Below, piece after piece: positions 23,230-36,325 of a stretch of DNA of 64,000 bases. The position numbers were made by a program, and so were the translations under genes. Positions within the stretch are counted from its first letter, which is position 1. Every line of letters starts with the position of its first letter. The notes beneath the pieces were generated by a model. That model made no database searches and was not told the DNA's origin. It was given only the letters and a program-made list of their open reading frames with translations. Origin of the DNA: Breviolum minutum Mf 1.05b.01 (Eukaryota; Sar; Dinophyceae; Suessiales; Symbiodiniaceae); assembly GCA_000507305.1 (NCBI GenBank), contig DF239037.1:62001-126000 (forward strand), read 5' to 3'.

Positions 23230-24180
23230 GGGCCGCACCGGGAGTTTCTGGACATTCACTGGACATATTTGGACATGAACGTGCAACATGCTTTGGCAGC
23301 CCCGAATAGCCACATTGAGCCCATTTTTTTGAACGGCTTCGTCGCGCCGGTAAAGCCGGCCATGGTGAAACGCCATGTCAAAGGTGGCAACTGGGCTGGC
23401 TTTTGGGTGGCAAGGTGTGGCCAGGGTGGTTTGAAAATCCAGCAACTTCAACAGACTTTCATTGTTCTTGATGATTGATGTTGTGGATGTTCCTTATAGC
23501 TGCAATGTCCTTTAGAGAATCAAAGAAAAGATGGTGTCACGAACATGTTCCAGAATTGTCCATACAAGCCAAGCTCTCAATGTTTCTTTGCCCTCACACC
23601 GGCACTAGAATCTTAGCCTTGCCAAGCATTAGGTAAAGCTATGAAAAAGTTTGGGGGTTGCTCGGCTTTTGAAGTGGGAAGACGTCCCGTTTGCCAATCA
23701 ATTTGGAATCTTGGGTGAGCTAGGCACAGATGGAAATCGTCCATGAATAAACCCTAAGTGTGTTGTAGTTCCAATTGCTGTGAGACTATTTTACATCATG
23801 TTATCAATAAAATCTATAAAGTAATCTGAAATAGAAAGACATGATTGTAATTTATTGAATTGTATATTGGTATGTCTCTCAATTCTGAACCATTTCTTGA
23901 GAGTTCTTTGTGTGTGTGTCACTCAGGGCAGAAGTCCAAGTCACAGCCTTGGAAGGTCAAAAGCGTCATACAGAAAGCAACAGCAAAATCTGAGGTCACA
24001 ACCACGTCACTTGGACTTAAAGAAATGGTTGTTTTCGAAGTTCAATGAGAATCAACTCTTCTAGCTCTTTTTTTCAATTCATATGGCTTAGTATGCAGTT
24101 GGTCTCTCGCGTTCAGCGCCAGTATAGCTTGTTGCTATGAAATATTACCAAGGCCAAAACCAACAAAACCAGATGTCAAG

Positions 24181-25256
24181 ATGGCTCCTGCAAAAGCAGA
24201 AAAGGCTGGCCTTGCAAGCGAGTTGGGGGGTTGCGGTCCGAGCAGCCACAAGGTATGGCCCTTAAGGAATGGAGCTTCACTACAAGACTTAGGTGTAATT
24301 CAAATGGATGGATAGATCATGTACGTCGATGATTTTCTGCTCTTTGGAGATCAGTATTGTGTCACCTCGCAGGCCTCAAAGCTCTCCAAAAAAGACCGGC
24401 GGAAGCAAAGGGCTGAAGCAGTGAAAATGGGCGAGCGCTCGCCCAAGGCTACTCCCCAGGCTTCGCCCAAAGCGAAGATAGCTTCTCCTCCCAAGGCTGG
24501 AGTCGAAAAAGGTCCCAAGTTGGTGACGTGCAGGATTGTTGCACATGTTGCTGAAAAATTTATGTGCTTCCCATCTCTCGAGAAGGACTTCAACCGCTTG
24601 AAACTTGAAACTGTCAGTGATTTGATAGCAGTTTTTGTCACAGACACCTGCTGGATCTCCGAAGATGATCCCAGAGATGGAGGTGGATGCGGAGCCCCTT
24701 AGCATGTCAAAGGGTGAGTTGCTTGCAAATGTGTCCAAGGGGGGTCATGTCTTTGGGTGGTTCAAAGGTTGATGGTGATGGCTGTTCATGTCGTTTGGCG
24801 TCATGCTCAATATTCATATACTGATGAAGATGAGGGGAGGTTAATTCGAAGAATCTTGATGGTTCACTGACTGATGCATCAGTAGCGGTGACTGCTTGGG
24901 CTTGCCTTGGCCGCTGGAGCTTAGGAAAACAAAGAAGCAGCGGCGCAAGGACCAGCGAAGAAACATCCAGGTGTGGGACCTTGGGATCAACAAGGGTACT
25001 ATGACATGGTGCTTGGGGAAACATGTGTTTTTGCAATGGCTTCAGTATTGTTTGTAGGGAAACCTTACGAGTTTTGGGAAATGATGGGAAACTGTTTTGA
25101 TTTTTGGTGTGAAGGCATTCTTAGAATCTTGGATCAGCAATATGAACCAGGTGAGAAATGATGAGAATAGCTTCCACCCACCTGGGCGAATTACTTGCAC
25201 TTGCACCAGGTGAAAAAGACCCAGATGAAGAAGAAAGGGAACTACTGAGACAGTGA
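24181..25256 (+). CDS. Lys/Pro/Ala-rich protein with acidic C-terminus
   Basis: ATG at 24181 (context aagATGG) starts MAPAKAEKAGLASELGGCGP; exon 1 ends at 24252 with a GTATGG donor in phase 0. Exon 2 starts at 24373 in the same phase: ASKLSKKDRRKQRAEAVKMG, then SPKATPQASPKAKIASPPKA, to a likely GT at 24512. Further candidates are about 24665-24713 (EMEVDAEPLSMSK, GTGAGT donor), 24925-24970 (ENKEAAAQGPAKKHP, GT donor) and 25210-25256 (EKDPDEEERELLRQ, then TGA at 25254-25256); the last junction fits phase 1. The middle junctions are not all in phase under simple GT-AG rules, so the chain is tentative. The SPK repeats and basic N-terminus suggest a nucleic-acid- or chromatin-associated disordered protein, by composition only. 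Confidence 0.45.
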
Positions 25257-25764
25257 ACACCAGACATTTGTTGCGTGAGGTGAAAAAACCTTGGACCTGG
25301 ATGCTGCCAGGGATTCCTCTAGCGCCAGTAAACTGGGAGTTTTTGTTGTGTTTGCATTTTGACTTCCAATATCAATGATCAATGCAATGCATGTTTGGGC
25401 AGTTTGGGCATGTATTACATCCCCGGAGAACAACATAGATCAACAATGAACAATGTAATATATATATGTATATATATTACAACTCAAAATAATAATGTCT
25501 TTATGGGGTCCATGCTAAGAACAGTCATTTGGGTCGAAGCCAGCTCCACTGCCGCCACAAACATATGATGAAATTCTCATTGGCATGGAACACTTTCAGG
25601 ACTTAGCGACTGCACGTTTCTTTCCATGTAAATTCTTATCAGGATCAGCATCAGGTCAATTTTCTGTCCGTGGAATCCCCCCTAATTTGTTGCCGTATGT
25701 TTACCGTATAATCATACGTCTTTATGCTTCCCTCCAGTTCAATCATATGGCAAACGCTTGAGGT
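25257..25764. other. Intergenic, no gene seen
   Basis: AT-rich sequence with a short TATATA run near 25460. No ORF with coding character. Confidence 0.4.
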
Positions 25765-27162
25765 CGAAATCAGCTTCAGTGATGGAGACAAGGAGGCGCT
25801 GGAGTTTCATCATCAGCTGATGTTGCGGAAAGGGTCTGTCAATTATACATGTCCAAAGAATACAACAATGGTAGATAGTACCTTGACCCTGGACAAATGT
25901 TCAAAAACTGCGCTGGTCAAGGCATTTGACTTTGTGTTTGTGTTTTTTGTTTTCGCACAGTTTATCATTTGATATTTCAGTGTCGTGGATATCCTGGATG
26001 CCGATGAAGGTCCATGGGCAGAAGAGTGGTAAGCACAGCAGTACGTCGCAAAAACGCCAGCTGCTGAGTTGTTTCACCATTTGGGATGTGATTTTTCGAA
26101 GATCTTGGCGAAATAGACAAGATGACAAGGTTGGCTTCCAGTGTTTAGGTACCGGACTTGTCCTCCCATGGCGAAGAAACATGTTGAGACATGTTGCGAA
26201 AATCACCATCAGTCTCATGCTTCTCTTTGTTTTTGCTTTGCTAGAGCACCGAGAGGGATTTTGACCGTGACATTCCTGGTTTGTCCAACCTAAGGCATTA
26301 TTGGAGGACCATAACATCAGCATATCATCATCATCATCATCATCATCATCACCACCACCACCACCACCACCATTATCATTATCATTATCATTATCATTAT
26401 CATTATCATCATCTTCATCATCATCATCATCGTCGTCATTCTCGTCATTCTCGTCCTGAAAGTCCTTGGTTTGGCAGGTACCTGTCATGAACTCCACGAG
26501 TACATCATCGGCGTGACACAGGAGTTGGGCCAGAGCACGGGACCTGGACGATGGCACGGAAAGGATATTGAAACGGGCAGAATAGCCATGCAGGGCTGTA
26601 AAATACACTGGCAAAACAGTACAGGTTGAATTTATACTAAGTATGTCGTGGTTATTCGAATGATCTGATCCAAAAAAAACAGAATTTTGGAGAACCAATT
26701 CACCACATCCAAGCACCTGAAAACAGAAACCCAAACAACAAGATACATGGCGGACCCCTACATCCCACTGCTGAGGTCAACTGGGCAAGTCTTTCGAGTC
26801 TCGGTGGCACTAGAGGTTTGGAGGCGCGTTGAAAATTAAGTTCCCTTTGGTTGACACAACTTGAAGACATGACAAGAAAAGTATAGAAAAGCATCAATAG
26901 GTATAGGAATATGACTATATAGATTGATCTAGATTGATATACGATATGCTCATGAGTTGTTTGTTTTCGATTATTTTCCACCACTTCGGAGTGTAGGCCG
27001 GCACATGCCGAGACCCATGTTTAAATCAACAGTTCAAGGGGTGGAAACGAAGCAAGCCTGTTATTTGAGGTGTTGTACACCTCCAAGGGCAAGGCGCGCA
27101 TGGCTGGCTTAGCAAAGAAACAACTGTTTGGGAAATTTAGTCCCGCACCAACGGGCAAGTGA
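25765..27162 (+). CDS. Multi-exon gene end, unassigned
   Basis: Exon candidates in order: about 25765-25842 (TLEVEISFSDGDKEALEFHH), 26478-about 26575 (TCHELHEYIIGVTQELGQST, then GPGRWHGKDIETG), about 26692-26815 (TQTTRYMADPYIPLLRSTGQ, then VFRVSVALE) and 27070-27162 (VLYTSKGKARMAGLAKKQLF, then GKFSPAPTGK and TGA). The last junction is good: 26815 ends on a full codon before GTTTGG, and 27070 begins on a full codon after GAG. The four pieces have consistent coding character, but I do not recognise the family. The last exon could be the C-terminus of an enzyme with a basic tail. A compound microsatellite (26323-26440) lies in an intron and produces a false 277-codon ORF on the reverse strand. 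Confidence 0.4.
26323..26440. repeat. Compound (CAT)n/(CAC)n/(CATTAT)n microsatellite
   Basis: ATC units change to ACC units and then to an ATTATC hexamer and back to ATC. Forward it reads poly-His, reverse poly-Asp/Asn; neither is credible as protein. Confidence 0.9.
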
Positions 27163-28812
27163 ATCTGGTGTATTTGCTGTACTGTACAGCACCTCGTGTA
27201 GCCTTGGTCTATGCCTATCTATTTCATTTGCATTAACAGATGTATGTGACTATATGATTTGTGCATTCATACACATCATGTACTGCATAGACCAAAGTAG
27301 TGTCCAATGCTCAACTGCAAACATTTTCTGTTTCAAACAAGTGCGCATAGCCAGTCATGACCACAATTCAAGAGCTACGCACCAACTTGTCTAGAAATGA
27401 TTTGAGCCCGCACATCAGTGGTATCGATGGTGTAACACCACAGAGAACGGAAGCTTCTACTCATTGGTCCTCTCGATTGTCTCAGCCTGCTGGGAGTTTT
27501 ATATAAAATGTAGATTTTGCCAACTAAGACTGCTTTTCGAAAGAGGTCTCTAACTAACTGATTGAACAAGTGGGTAGTTTAGTCAAATCAAGTCAACGTT
27601 TATTCTCGTATGCTTATTTCCTTTGGTACATGTTTGATCGTGTTTGTTGATTGAGTTCGGGTTTTATCCGTACGTTACTACTAGGTGATACGGGATATCC
27701 TCCAGGTATGAATCAGCCTTCCTGCAGTATGACAGAAGCATTGCGTCGAGGCCTTTCGCATTGCTGGTCGCGGTGCGGAAGACCGTGGCCAGCACCACGC
27801 GGTAGAAGAAGGCAAACAGGTGAGCCCGTGCCAAGCGTGATGAAAATGTTTCCAATGGGTTTCGTCGAACGGTTTACGGTGCTCGTGTAGTGGGGGCGGC
27901 GGTGGCCGTGGCGGTAGTGTCTCAGCAAGGGCTCAGAATATTAGATACTGGATCCTATATCAGTCACTAGATATTAGATATTTTGTGATTAGAATCGATC
28001 AAATGATGCATTGTTTTCCCACAAGGGCGAGGCAACCCTAGCTCCTTGTTTCAATTAGAGGCTACGGTGAATATGAATGAAAATGGGCATGTGTCAGACA
28101 AGCAGGTTTGGCATGATCATTATAGAGCCCAACAGATGGTCGTTTGATATCCGGCATTCATGTTGTAGGTCACAAGCCACCCAGCCTTTTTTGCTGTCAG
28201 TTGCGACCTCACCATATCTCCACGAAAGGTGGTGGGCATGAAATGGAGTAGCCTGAAGTTGGAAGGCTGGAGCCACCAGAGCTGCAATGTGTTACGATAC
28301 GGGTAGCGCATGGTAGCGCAAACTTATTTGAACATTTCTTGATTCGACGCAATTAGCTTGTCATCAGTTGACCATGGTTGATCGCCCGATACTATTGAGA
28401 TCTACTGAGCATTTATTTGCAAATATAGATCTATTTAATATCATCAGATCAAATTTTGCCTGACGCCGGGGTAGCTTACAGGATACTCAGCAGGAACATG
28501 AAATCAAGACAAATAAATGATAGGATGTGAATATGAATTGACTCCAGGCAATCTCCAGTACACATCAGATTTTGACATGCTGTGCCTGGTTTGTGTCGTT
28601 GCTTGAAGACAGATGCAGCACTAGGTGCACCTACATAATCCTATCTATACGCCGATATAGTTTTCAAGCGCAAGATACAGAATGTCCATCCGACAAGCTG
28701 CTTGAAGCAAGCACATGCAAAAACGCCACAACTAACAAATACCAAAAAGGACCTGACTTGCAAGGGAACCTCATCCTTGATCCCTTCTCCAAAATCCCTG
28801 GCTGTTTCAGCC
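27163..28812. other. Mostly non-coding; exon candidate at 27706-27805
   Basis: A GC-richer patch follows a ctccag acceptor. One frame reads YESAFLQYDRSIASRPFALL then VAVRKTVASTTR to TAG at 27803-27805. Another open frame in the same patch ends at a GTGAGC donor. One exon is likely here, but frame and gene are undecided. The rest is AT-rich with no coding signal. Confidence 0.3.
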
Positions 28813-31800
28813 ATGTTGGCCTCCATGGCAACTCGTGGGCGTTCCTTGGAGCGTGGGCCTAGCGCTGGGCCTTCTGGATCACGGGAGCGGCGCACCTTCA
28901 CGCTGGAACGATGGGCTCCATCTCGACGGGAGAAGCGGAAATACGCGTGCCTCGTTGATAGTTGCAGTCTTGAGGGATTGGGTAGGTGTTCCTGTAGAAA
29001 AATTGCATGATAAAATGTGGATGTTCCATTGACCCTGTATTTTGTGTGTCTTGGTGGGTGTGAGCTGTTCAATGGGTGAAAGGGCATTGGTATTTTTGTT
29101 TGTAATGTACTAAGTTTGATTATACTTTATTTATCTTCAATGTTATTGCAGTGCAGCAACTGATGGGAGTGGTGGATTGGCCATGGTGGACACTCAACCT
29201 GCAAATTAGGATGAAAAGACGGAAAACGACCCCACTTGTTTAGTGATGGTGATGTAGAACTCAGATTGAGCAAGTATCCGATAAGGAAGAGGCATTGAAC
29301 AAGGTGACCTGGTTATTGTGCTAGAGCATCGGATATCAGCAAGGGAAAGATGGCTGGACAAGGATCACACTCACAGTCCACAAATTTGTTTCCCACAAGG
29401 TCCTTAGGAAAGGCTTCATGGCTGGACTGTGATGAAGGCGTTTCTCCAGGAACACTTTTTACCTTCCAGGTCATTATTCCAACGATCTGATTGGGACTAT
29501 GATGGCTTCATCAGCAAAGGTGAGGCCTTTCAATTGGCTCAGCGTTCAGGAGATGTTTTGAACTGAAGGTGGCAATACATTGGGACTATGTAAATTGTGA
29601 ATAGTGGGAAATCCAAAACCTTTTTGTCGTGACACCACCTGTTGGTTCCCCTAGGAATCTTCCTGATAACCAACATACTACATTCGTGCTGTTTGGATAC
29701 GGAGTCGCACTGCTCAATTGCAGGTCTCTTCAGAGTCTTCTTGCTGCATACTAATTCTTGGCATCATGTTTGTTATATTGACATTTTGGTGTTTCGAATG
29801 GCCCAGCCCATGCGTTTTTGTCCCCACATACCAAAGAAACCCGTTGCCACGGCCCTTTTGTTTTTCTCCACCTGCAAAACATCCATTGCCACCATTTGCC
29901 ACCACCGCCAATGTCATGGCGCGTTTCATGTTTGAATGCAGGACTGCCTCAAGGCACTTTGGAGAACGCCTGGGGCCTATCGGATGTAGATGGTGATGGG
30001 ACCTTGACTCTCGTCATTTCTTCTTTGTATTGGTTTGGCATTATGTTGGATGATTGATCGTGGGATAGATTCCTGAGAGTGACACAGGTTTGAATTTGGG
30101 TTCAAAAGGATTATTTGTGCAATCCATCTTTCGAAACATCACGCTTGGTACTAGATTTGCACCAACACTCCCATCTCAGGACCTACCACGAATTCATTTG
30201 CTTCATCCACCTGATCACCAGCGTGACACGTGGCGCTCAAATGCCAAGTTTGCAAGAAGGCTTGCCACCTCAACTCTTGGAATCCCTCATGAACTTGGAG
30301 CCCTTGGAGATCTTGGTGGCCGAGAGGGAGGAACTTCATTGGCTCGGTGGTTTGCTTTTTTGGACGTAGGGTGAGTTAAAGTTTGATTGTTAGTTCCAAT
30401 GACTGTGCAGAAATCTTTTGTATAGCTGTTACAATCCAGTTAGAATTTACCCACTTTGCCCACTTTGCCACCAGCATCCTGTTGGGAGGAAAGCCGGAGT
30501 CGAAGCAGAAGCCGCAGTGTCTCTCCAATGCCTGGCTTTCTCTCGACTCCAGCTGGCACGCCCCGTTCAGAGCGCCGGACCTTCACGGTGGAGCGATGGG
30601 CGCCCTCAAGACGTGAGAAACGAAAGTATGCGTCCCTGATCGGCACATGGGACCTAGCATAGTCAAAGGGTTGAACTTGGGCTTACAACGGTTACACCTG
30701 TTGGATTTTGTTGGACTGTCAGGAGCTAGTGCTTAGTAAAGCCCATTTGTCGCACCATGTGAGACCATTGCAGAATGTGGCAGAGTGCGATAGTGCTAGG
30801 ATGAATAATCATTTGTGAGAATGTGAGAATGGGAAGCGTCGTCAATTATTAAACGAGTACTGGGTCAACCATCACCATCCAAAAACAATGAGATGTTGTG
30901 ATGTCCTATTATGTCCTATTATCCTGAGTTTTACAGTGTTCATGTCTTGTTCTGTCATATGACAAGTGCAAAACCAACCGAAAGCAATGGCTGGCCTTTT
31001 CACTGCAACGTGCTGTCAATGAGGTCATTGTTTGAGCGCACTGACTCGGACAAAGATGGCTTCATCAGCCAAAGTGAAGCTTTCCAGTTGGCTCAGCGCT
31101 CAGGCGAATTTTTTTTTGCCGCATCAGGATGCGCCAGGCAACGCAATCTAAATGTGCAGAATTATATATTGTATGATTATGTATGATTACTGTATGATAT
31201 TTCACGGTGAGTAATGACTAAGATTTATGAGAATGCGGTAGTGGCCAGTACCTGAAGTAAAGTTCAGGGTTTCCAGCCATCTTTTTGGGTACCATCCTAT
31301 GTCTATGATGGCTTTGCGCAATTATCCATGCTTTCATACATGCCACCCCAAGACTCCCAGCATATACTTGTTCCTATCCAGAAGTCTCACGAGGTCAAGC
31401 CAAGCCCAACACCAAAGAAGATGCTATTCATTGGCACACAAATCTGAATGAACTTCTTATCAAGGTCTTATTCAGGGCTGATTCCTGGGGGTCAGACATG
31501 GCCGGACTTAGATTCCACGTTTCAAGGTCAACTCATGATTCCTCACTCCTGTTAACTTGGTGAATCCCCCATCCTGGCTGGGTTAATCTTTGGTTGGCTT
31601 GTTTGGATATGGTGGTCCTCTTTTGGAGGACTTGATCCCATCACTCTGGAGACAGCATGGGGGCTGTCGGATGTGGAGCGTGATGGGATGCTGACCCTTG
31701 GCGTGGGATTCAGATTGAAGGAAGGGATTTGATTTTGTACCAGTGGGGTCGAAAGCTACGCCTACACATTGACATGCTACATGTTGTAAAGTGTCGTCTC

Positions 31801-34800
31801 ATGGTATCCCATCTCCATCAGCGTTGCGGTTCGGTGTATTGGTGTTTGTGTCAGTGTTGTAAGGCAGGATGCTCACAGTCAGTGCCAGATTGCTTGCTCC
31901 ACTGCTGTTCTGCTGTTGTACTGTTTTCTGTATGTTGAGCTGGGGTTTCAGGATCTTGATTTGGAAGTTGTGGGTCCATGTTTGGAAGCAGTCCATCAAA
32001 TAGAAAAAATGCAAAACAAGCGGAGAAAGTCTCACAAAGAGACCAGTTCTATTTGATGCCATGTCATTTTGTCTCCAGCACAACACTCCCATCTCAGGAC
32101 CTACCACGAATTCATTTGCTTCATCCACCTGATCACCAGCGTGACACGTGGCGCTCAAATGCCAAGTTTGCAAGAAGGCTTGCCACCTCAACTCTTGGAA
32201 TCCCTCATGAACTTGGAGCCCTTGGAGATCTTGGTGGCCGAGAGGGAGGAACTTCTTAATTTGCTCACTTCAGTACTCTTGTTGTTTCGTTGGAATTTGT
32301 TGGTGGAATTGGTGGCTATTTGTTTGAAGGTCATGTGATTCCCGTGATAACTGGTGACCTCGCAGCCAGGAAAGTCGCAGTCGGAGCCGCAGCCACTCGC
32401 CGGCCATTCCAAGTTTCCTACCTGGCACACCACGGGACGCAGGTTACGCCGGCACACCTCGACATGTTTCGGAACCTGAGCCCCAGGCTGATCAGGCACA
32501 GGGTGGCAAAAATGTGGCACGAGTGTGGCACGTGTTTCAAAGATGTAAGTGTTTTCGATGCTTAGGTGGAAGTGTTCAAGATTTCTTTCCGCATCATGCA
32601 GATGTTTAGGAGATTTGACCTCACCCTGCAAGGTCCAGACATTTTCTCCAGACTCTGAACCAAGCCAAGCTCAAGGTTTCTGACTTGGATATAATAACGT
32701 CATATCACTCATATCACTTCTTAAATTTGAGCTTTTGACTTGTTGATCCTCTCTTTGCTTCTGTGGGATAAGTCCTTGGAGAAAGTTGCTCCAAAAAGTT
32801 TCAGTCTTGGGAACAAGTGAGGTTTTCCATCACAATCTACTATGGACGATGGATTTTCAGCCGCCTTTGGTCCACAAGCTGATTCCGGTGGCCTAGGCAG
32901 CCTTGGCAAAGTCAATACGGCAAACCCAAGACCCAGAATTTCGAGAAAGTTGTTCCTTCAGAATATTAGAAAGGAGATTGTACCTATATGGGCAACCTAG
33001 GATGTTCAAGAGGAAAGCATGTGAGAGGCTTAGGACAGTTGACTTCTCCTTGTGCCCACCGTATAATATGTAGGGATGTGATGAGTGATGTTCCAACCTT
33101 CACAATTGAGTCTTAGAGAAAAGGGAAAATCACCCAGTCCCATTGTGCATGCATGTGGTTCCTTAATTGCAGTACATAATCTTGTAGCAGATGTTCGCGA
33201 TGCCATTCAGCATCAGGTCCTGCAGGTGGTTTCGGGGACGCCAACTTCGGCGATGCCAACTTTGGGGAAGCCTTCAGTGGTGGCTTCGGGGCGCCAAGCG
33301 ATGGCTTCGGGGCGCCGAGCGATGGCTTCGGGGCGGAGACCAGCCAAAGTGGCTCCCCTGGAAAGAAGACGAAGAAGAAAGGGAAGGCAGAGGCAGCAGG
33401 GATACTCTGCTCAAAAAAAGATCTCCAAAGTGTTAATGGATGGTTCTGAGCGTTTGCAAAATGCTTCTCAGCATCTGAAAAGAAATTGTCAGTTTCTCAT
33501 CGCTTGGGACGGAATTTGATGAACAATGTCCCACCCTGGCAGGCATCACAGTTTGAGGAGGACTGCTTCGAGAAGATTTCAAAATAGTCCCCCCAAAAAG
33601 TGGCCAGGATGGGACCATGAACAAAGCCAACATCAACGAACACCACGGAGTTTGCGCCTACTTGTTTTATGGTCTTGTTTGTACTAATGTACCTGTTCCG
33701 CGCATCACACTCGCATCACTCTGCCGCTTCTTTGCTACTGTATGTTACTGTAATTGCGAGGCTGCTGTATAATGCTGTGTGCTCGTACTAAGATATGCTT
33801 TGGGACAACACTGATTTTGGGACGACTTGGGATGATTTTTGCAAAAAATTACCTCCTTGGCTTCACATGTTTAGCTGTTTGAGGAGGCCTTTGATGATCC
33901 CTTCCGCACCTCCAAACCCTTGGGATCAACCATGATCGGCGAGTCTGATGAGCGCACCTTGCAAGAACTGGCCCGGCGCTTTCAACGAACCTTAGCCGCG
34001 GACCGGGAGGCACTGTCACCGTCATATGGACGCATAGGATCGATTGCTTGAAATCCAGTCAGGGTTTGAGAAGAGATGAGAAGAGCACAGTGATACTGTG
34101 CAGATATTTTGGGCAACCAACTCGCCAGCAACTGCTAGGTGTCAAAACAAATCGGCGAGGAGATGCAGGTTTTAGCTCAAGAGCTAAGCCTGGTCCAGGA
34201 CACACGCTCATGCCGCAAAGTTTTCGTGATGTTGCAACGCAAACCAATGATTTCACACTTCGTAGAACTTCGGAAATTTCTGATTATTTCTGATATTGTT
34301 TGCTTTCAAGGCCTGGTTTGGGTCAACTCAATTGCCGGTTGACTTGTACAGCGCAAACGCAGTACCATGCAATGGTCTAATGCCTGTGTGTGTTGTTCGG
34401 ATATTATATAGAATTATATATATTTTAGATGCATGGCTGACAGCTACCCAGCTACCCTTAACTGGGCTTTAAAATGTGAGGATGCTGCACAACAAGTGGA
34501 GCAGCAAAATACGCAAGAGGCTAGAGTTGCTGTCAATCGAGCATTTTCCAATCCTGATTTTTTTGGCATAAAGAAGAAACAATGTGCCATGAAGTGGATC
34601 ATCTTGGCGCGCGCTTTTTTGTTCTTGATGAATGTCATCAGTCATACTGGTTGCGTATGTGTTGAGTTGCAACCTGGTAGGCGCAGCAGCGGCAGCAGCT
34701 GGATCACGACCAACAACAGTTGACACAGCAGCTGGCCGAGCAGCAATTCAGTCGCATCAATGCAACCGAATGAACAAAACATAAGCAAACAAAGGGCTGG

Positions 34801-36215
34801 GTGTGAATCGAATTGTTTACCATGATCTACCTCACAACATGAGATGCATGAGGCCCAATCAATATAATCAATAAACCAAGCTTCAGCGAAACTCTGATAG
34901 GCAAATTACCTGAAAGGTCATGGTGCTTCATTTCTATCGGAATGTCGTGAGGCATCAGAGACTGCTGGAGTTACGAGATCAGAGTCGGGCCTTGAACTTG
35001 GCACCTTGGGAAGCATAGAACGAGGTCACACCACCGAAAACCCATGGAAAACCTTCCAAGACATTCCAAAACCCCAAATCAATAGATCATAAGATATCAT
35101 AAGATATCCCAAGCTTTCAGGATTTTTGGGTTACAGAAGGGGGAAATCCATTTTGGAGCAACCTGTATTGGGAACTTGGAGGCTGGTGGAAGGTTTTTCA
35201 TTTGCCTAGGATTTATGTTCGGGAAATGTGTTGGTGGTTGTGTTGTGCTTTTCTTGGGGTCTGTTTTCACCGTGTTGGCGGTTGAAGCCCGCAGTCAGTC
35301 TCATGGCCGATGACTTGGAGTTGGGCAGTCGCCAATTCTAGTTGAAACTTAGTCCACATGATACATGTTCATCATTGAATAGGAACTCTTTTTGCTTGGG
35401 GTGTGCTTGCTATATATGAATACTGTAATTTATGAAAAAATCCAATGGAATCCAATTGAATGTACTGTATATACTCAAAGTATAAGTATATGTGATATTT
35501 TGCATTGCGAATAGTAAGCAATTCTCATTATGTCGACCACTTCATGCTCATTTGGGTAGCCAACTTCTCCGCAGCAGCCAAGGAGAATTTGTCCATGCGA
35601 CGGGACCGCACGCATTTATCGGAAGAACTGGAATTTCTGCAACTCACCATGGGCAGTGAGCACCTTGGCCCTGGCCACTAATCACATCGTGAGCCTCCTG
35701 CGGAATTGACCTTGCCATATAAATGACAACTCCAGAGGATCATCCCACCTTCCCCTGAGCACACTGCCCAGGCAGCGAGCCGTCGAGAATTTGGATCGTA
35801 TGAATCAAGTGTTTGATTCCTACAACAAGGAGATGGAGGCAAGGAAGTGCTGGGCATGACTGGACCTAGGGGATGTATCAAGTGCACAAAGGAGACATGA
35901 GACAAGCATGCTCTTGAGCAGCTTTTGGGGAGGATATTTGTGGATAGTCACACATGTTTGTCATGTAGTTTTAGAAGTCATAAGGTAGCTCTGTGATTGT
36001 GTGACATCATGACTTGTTTGTTGCAAGCATGACAAGGCAGCTGCAGAGCTGCTGACTCGACAGAGAAAGGAATTGCCTGTTGCCAAGGCAACTTGGCCGA
36101 GTGACTTTAATTTAGAATGATCTTGATGATGTTGATACCGATGACAATGATCAGGATCAATGGGCCAGAAGATGAGGTGATGAAGTCGTGATGGTTATCA
36201 TAATCATGATCATCA

Positions 36216-36259
<44 letters not shown>

Positions 36260-36270
36260 CGCGTCGCCAC

Positions 36271-36325
<55 letters not shown>

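Noticed and set aside
25901..26734. 277-codon reverse-strand ORF with long Asp/Asn/Gly runs
   Set aside because: It exists because of the compound microsatellite at 26323-26440; the flanks have no coding character on that strand, and forward exons overlap it.
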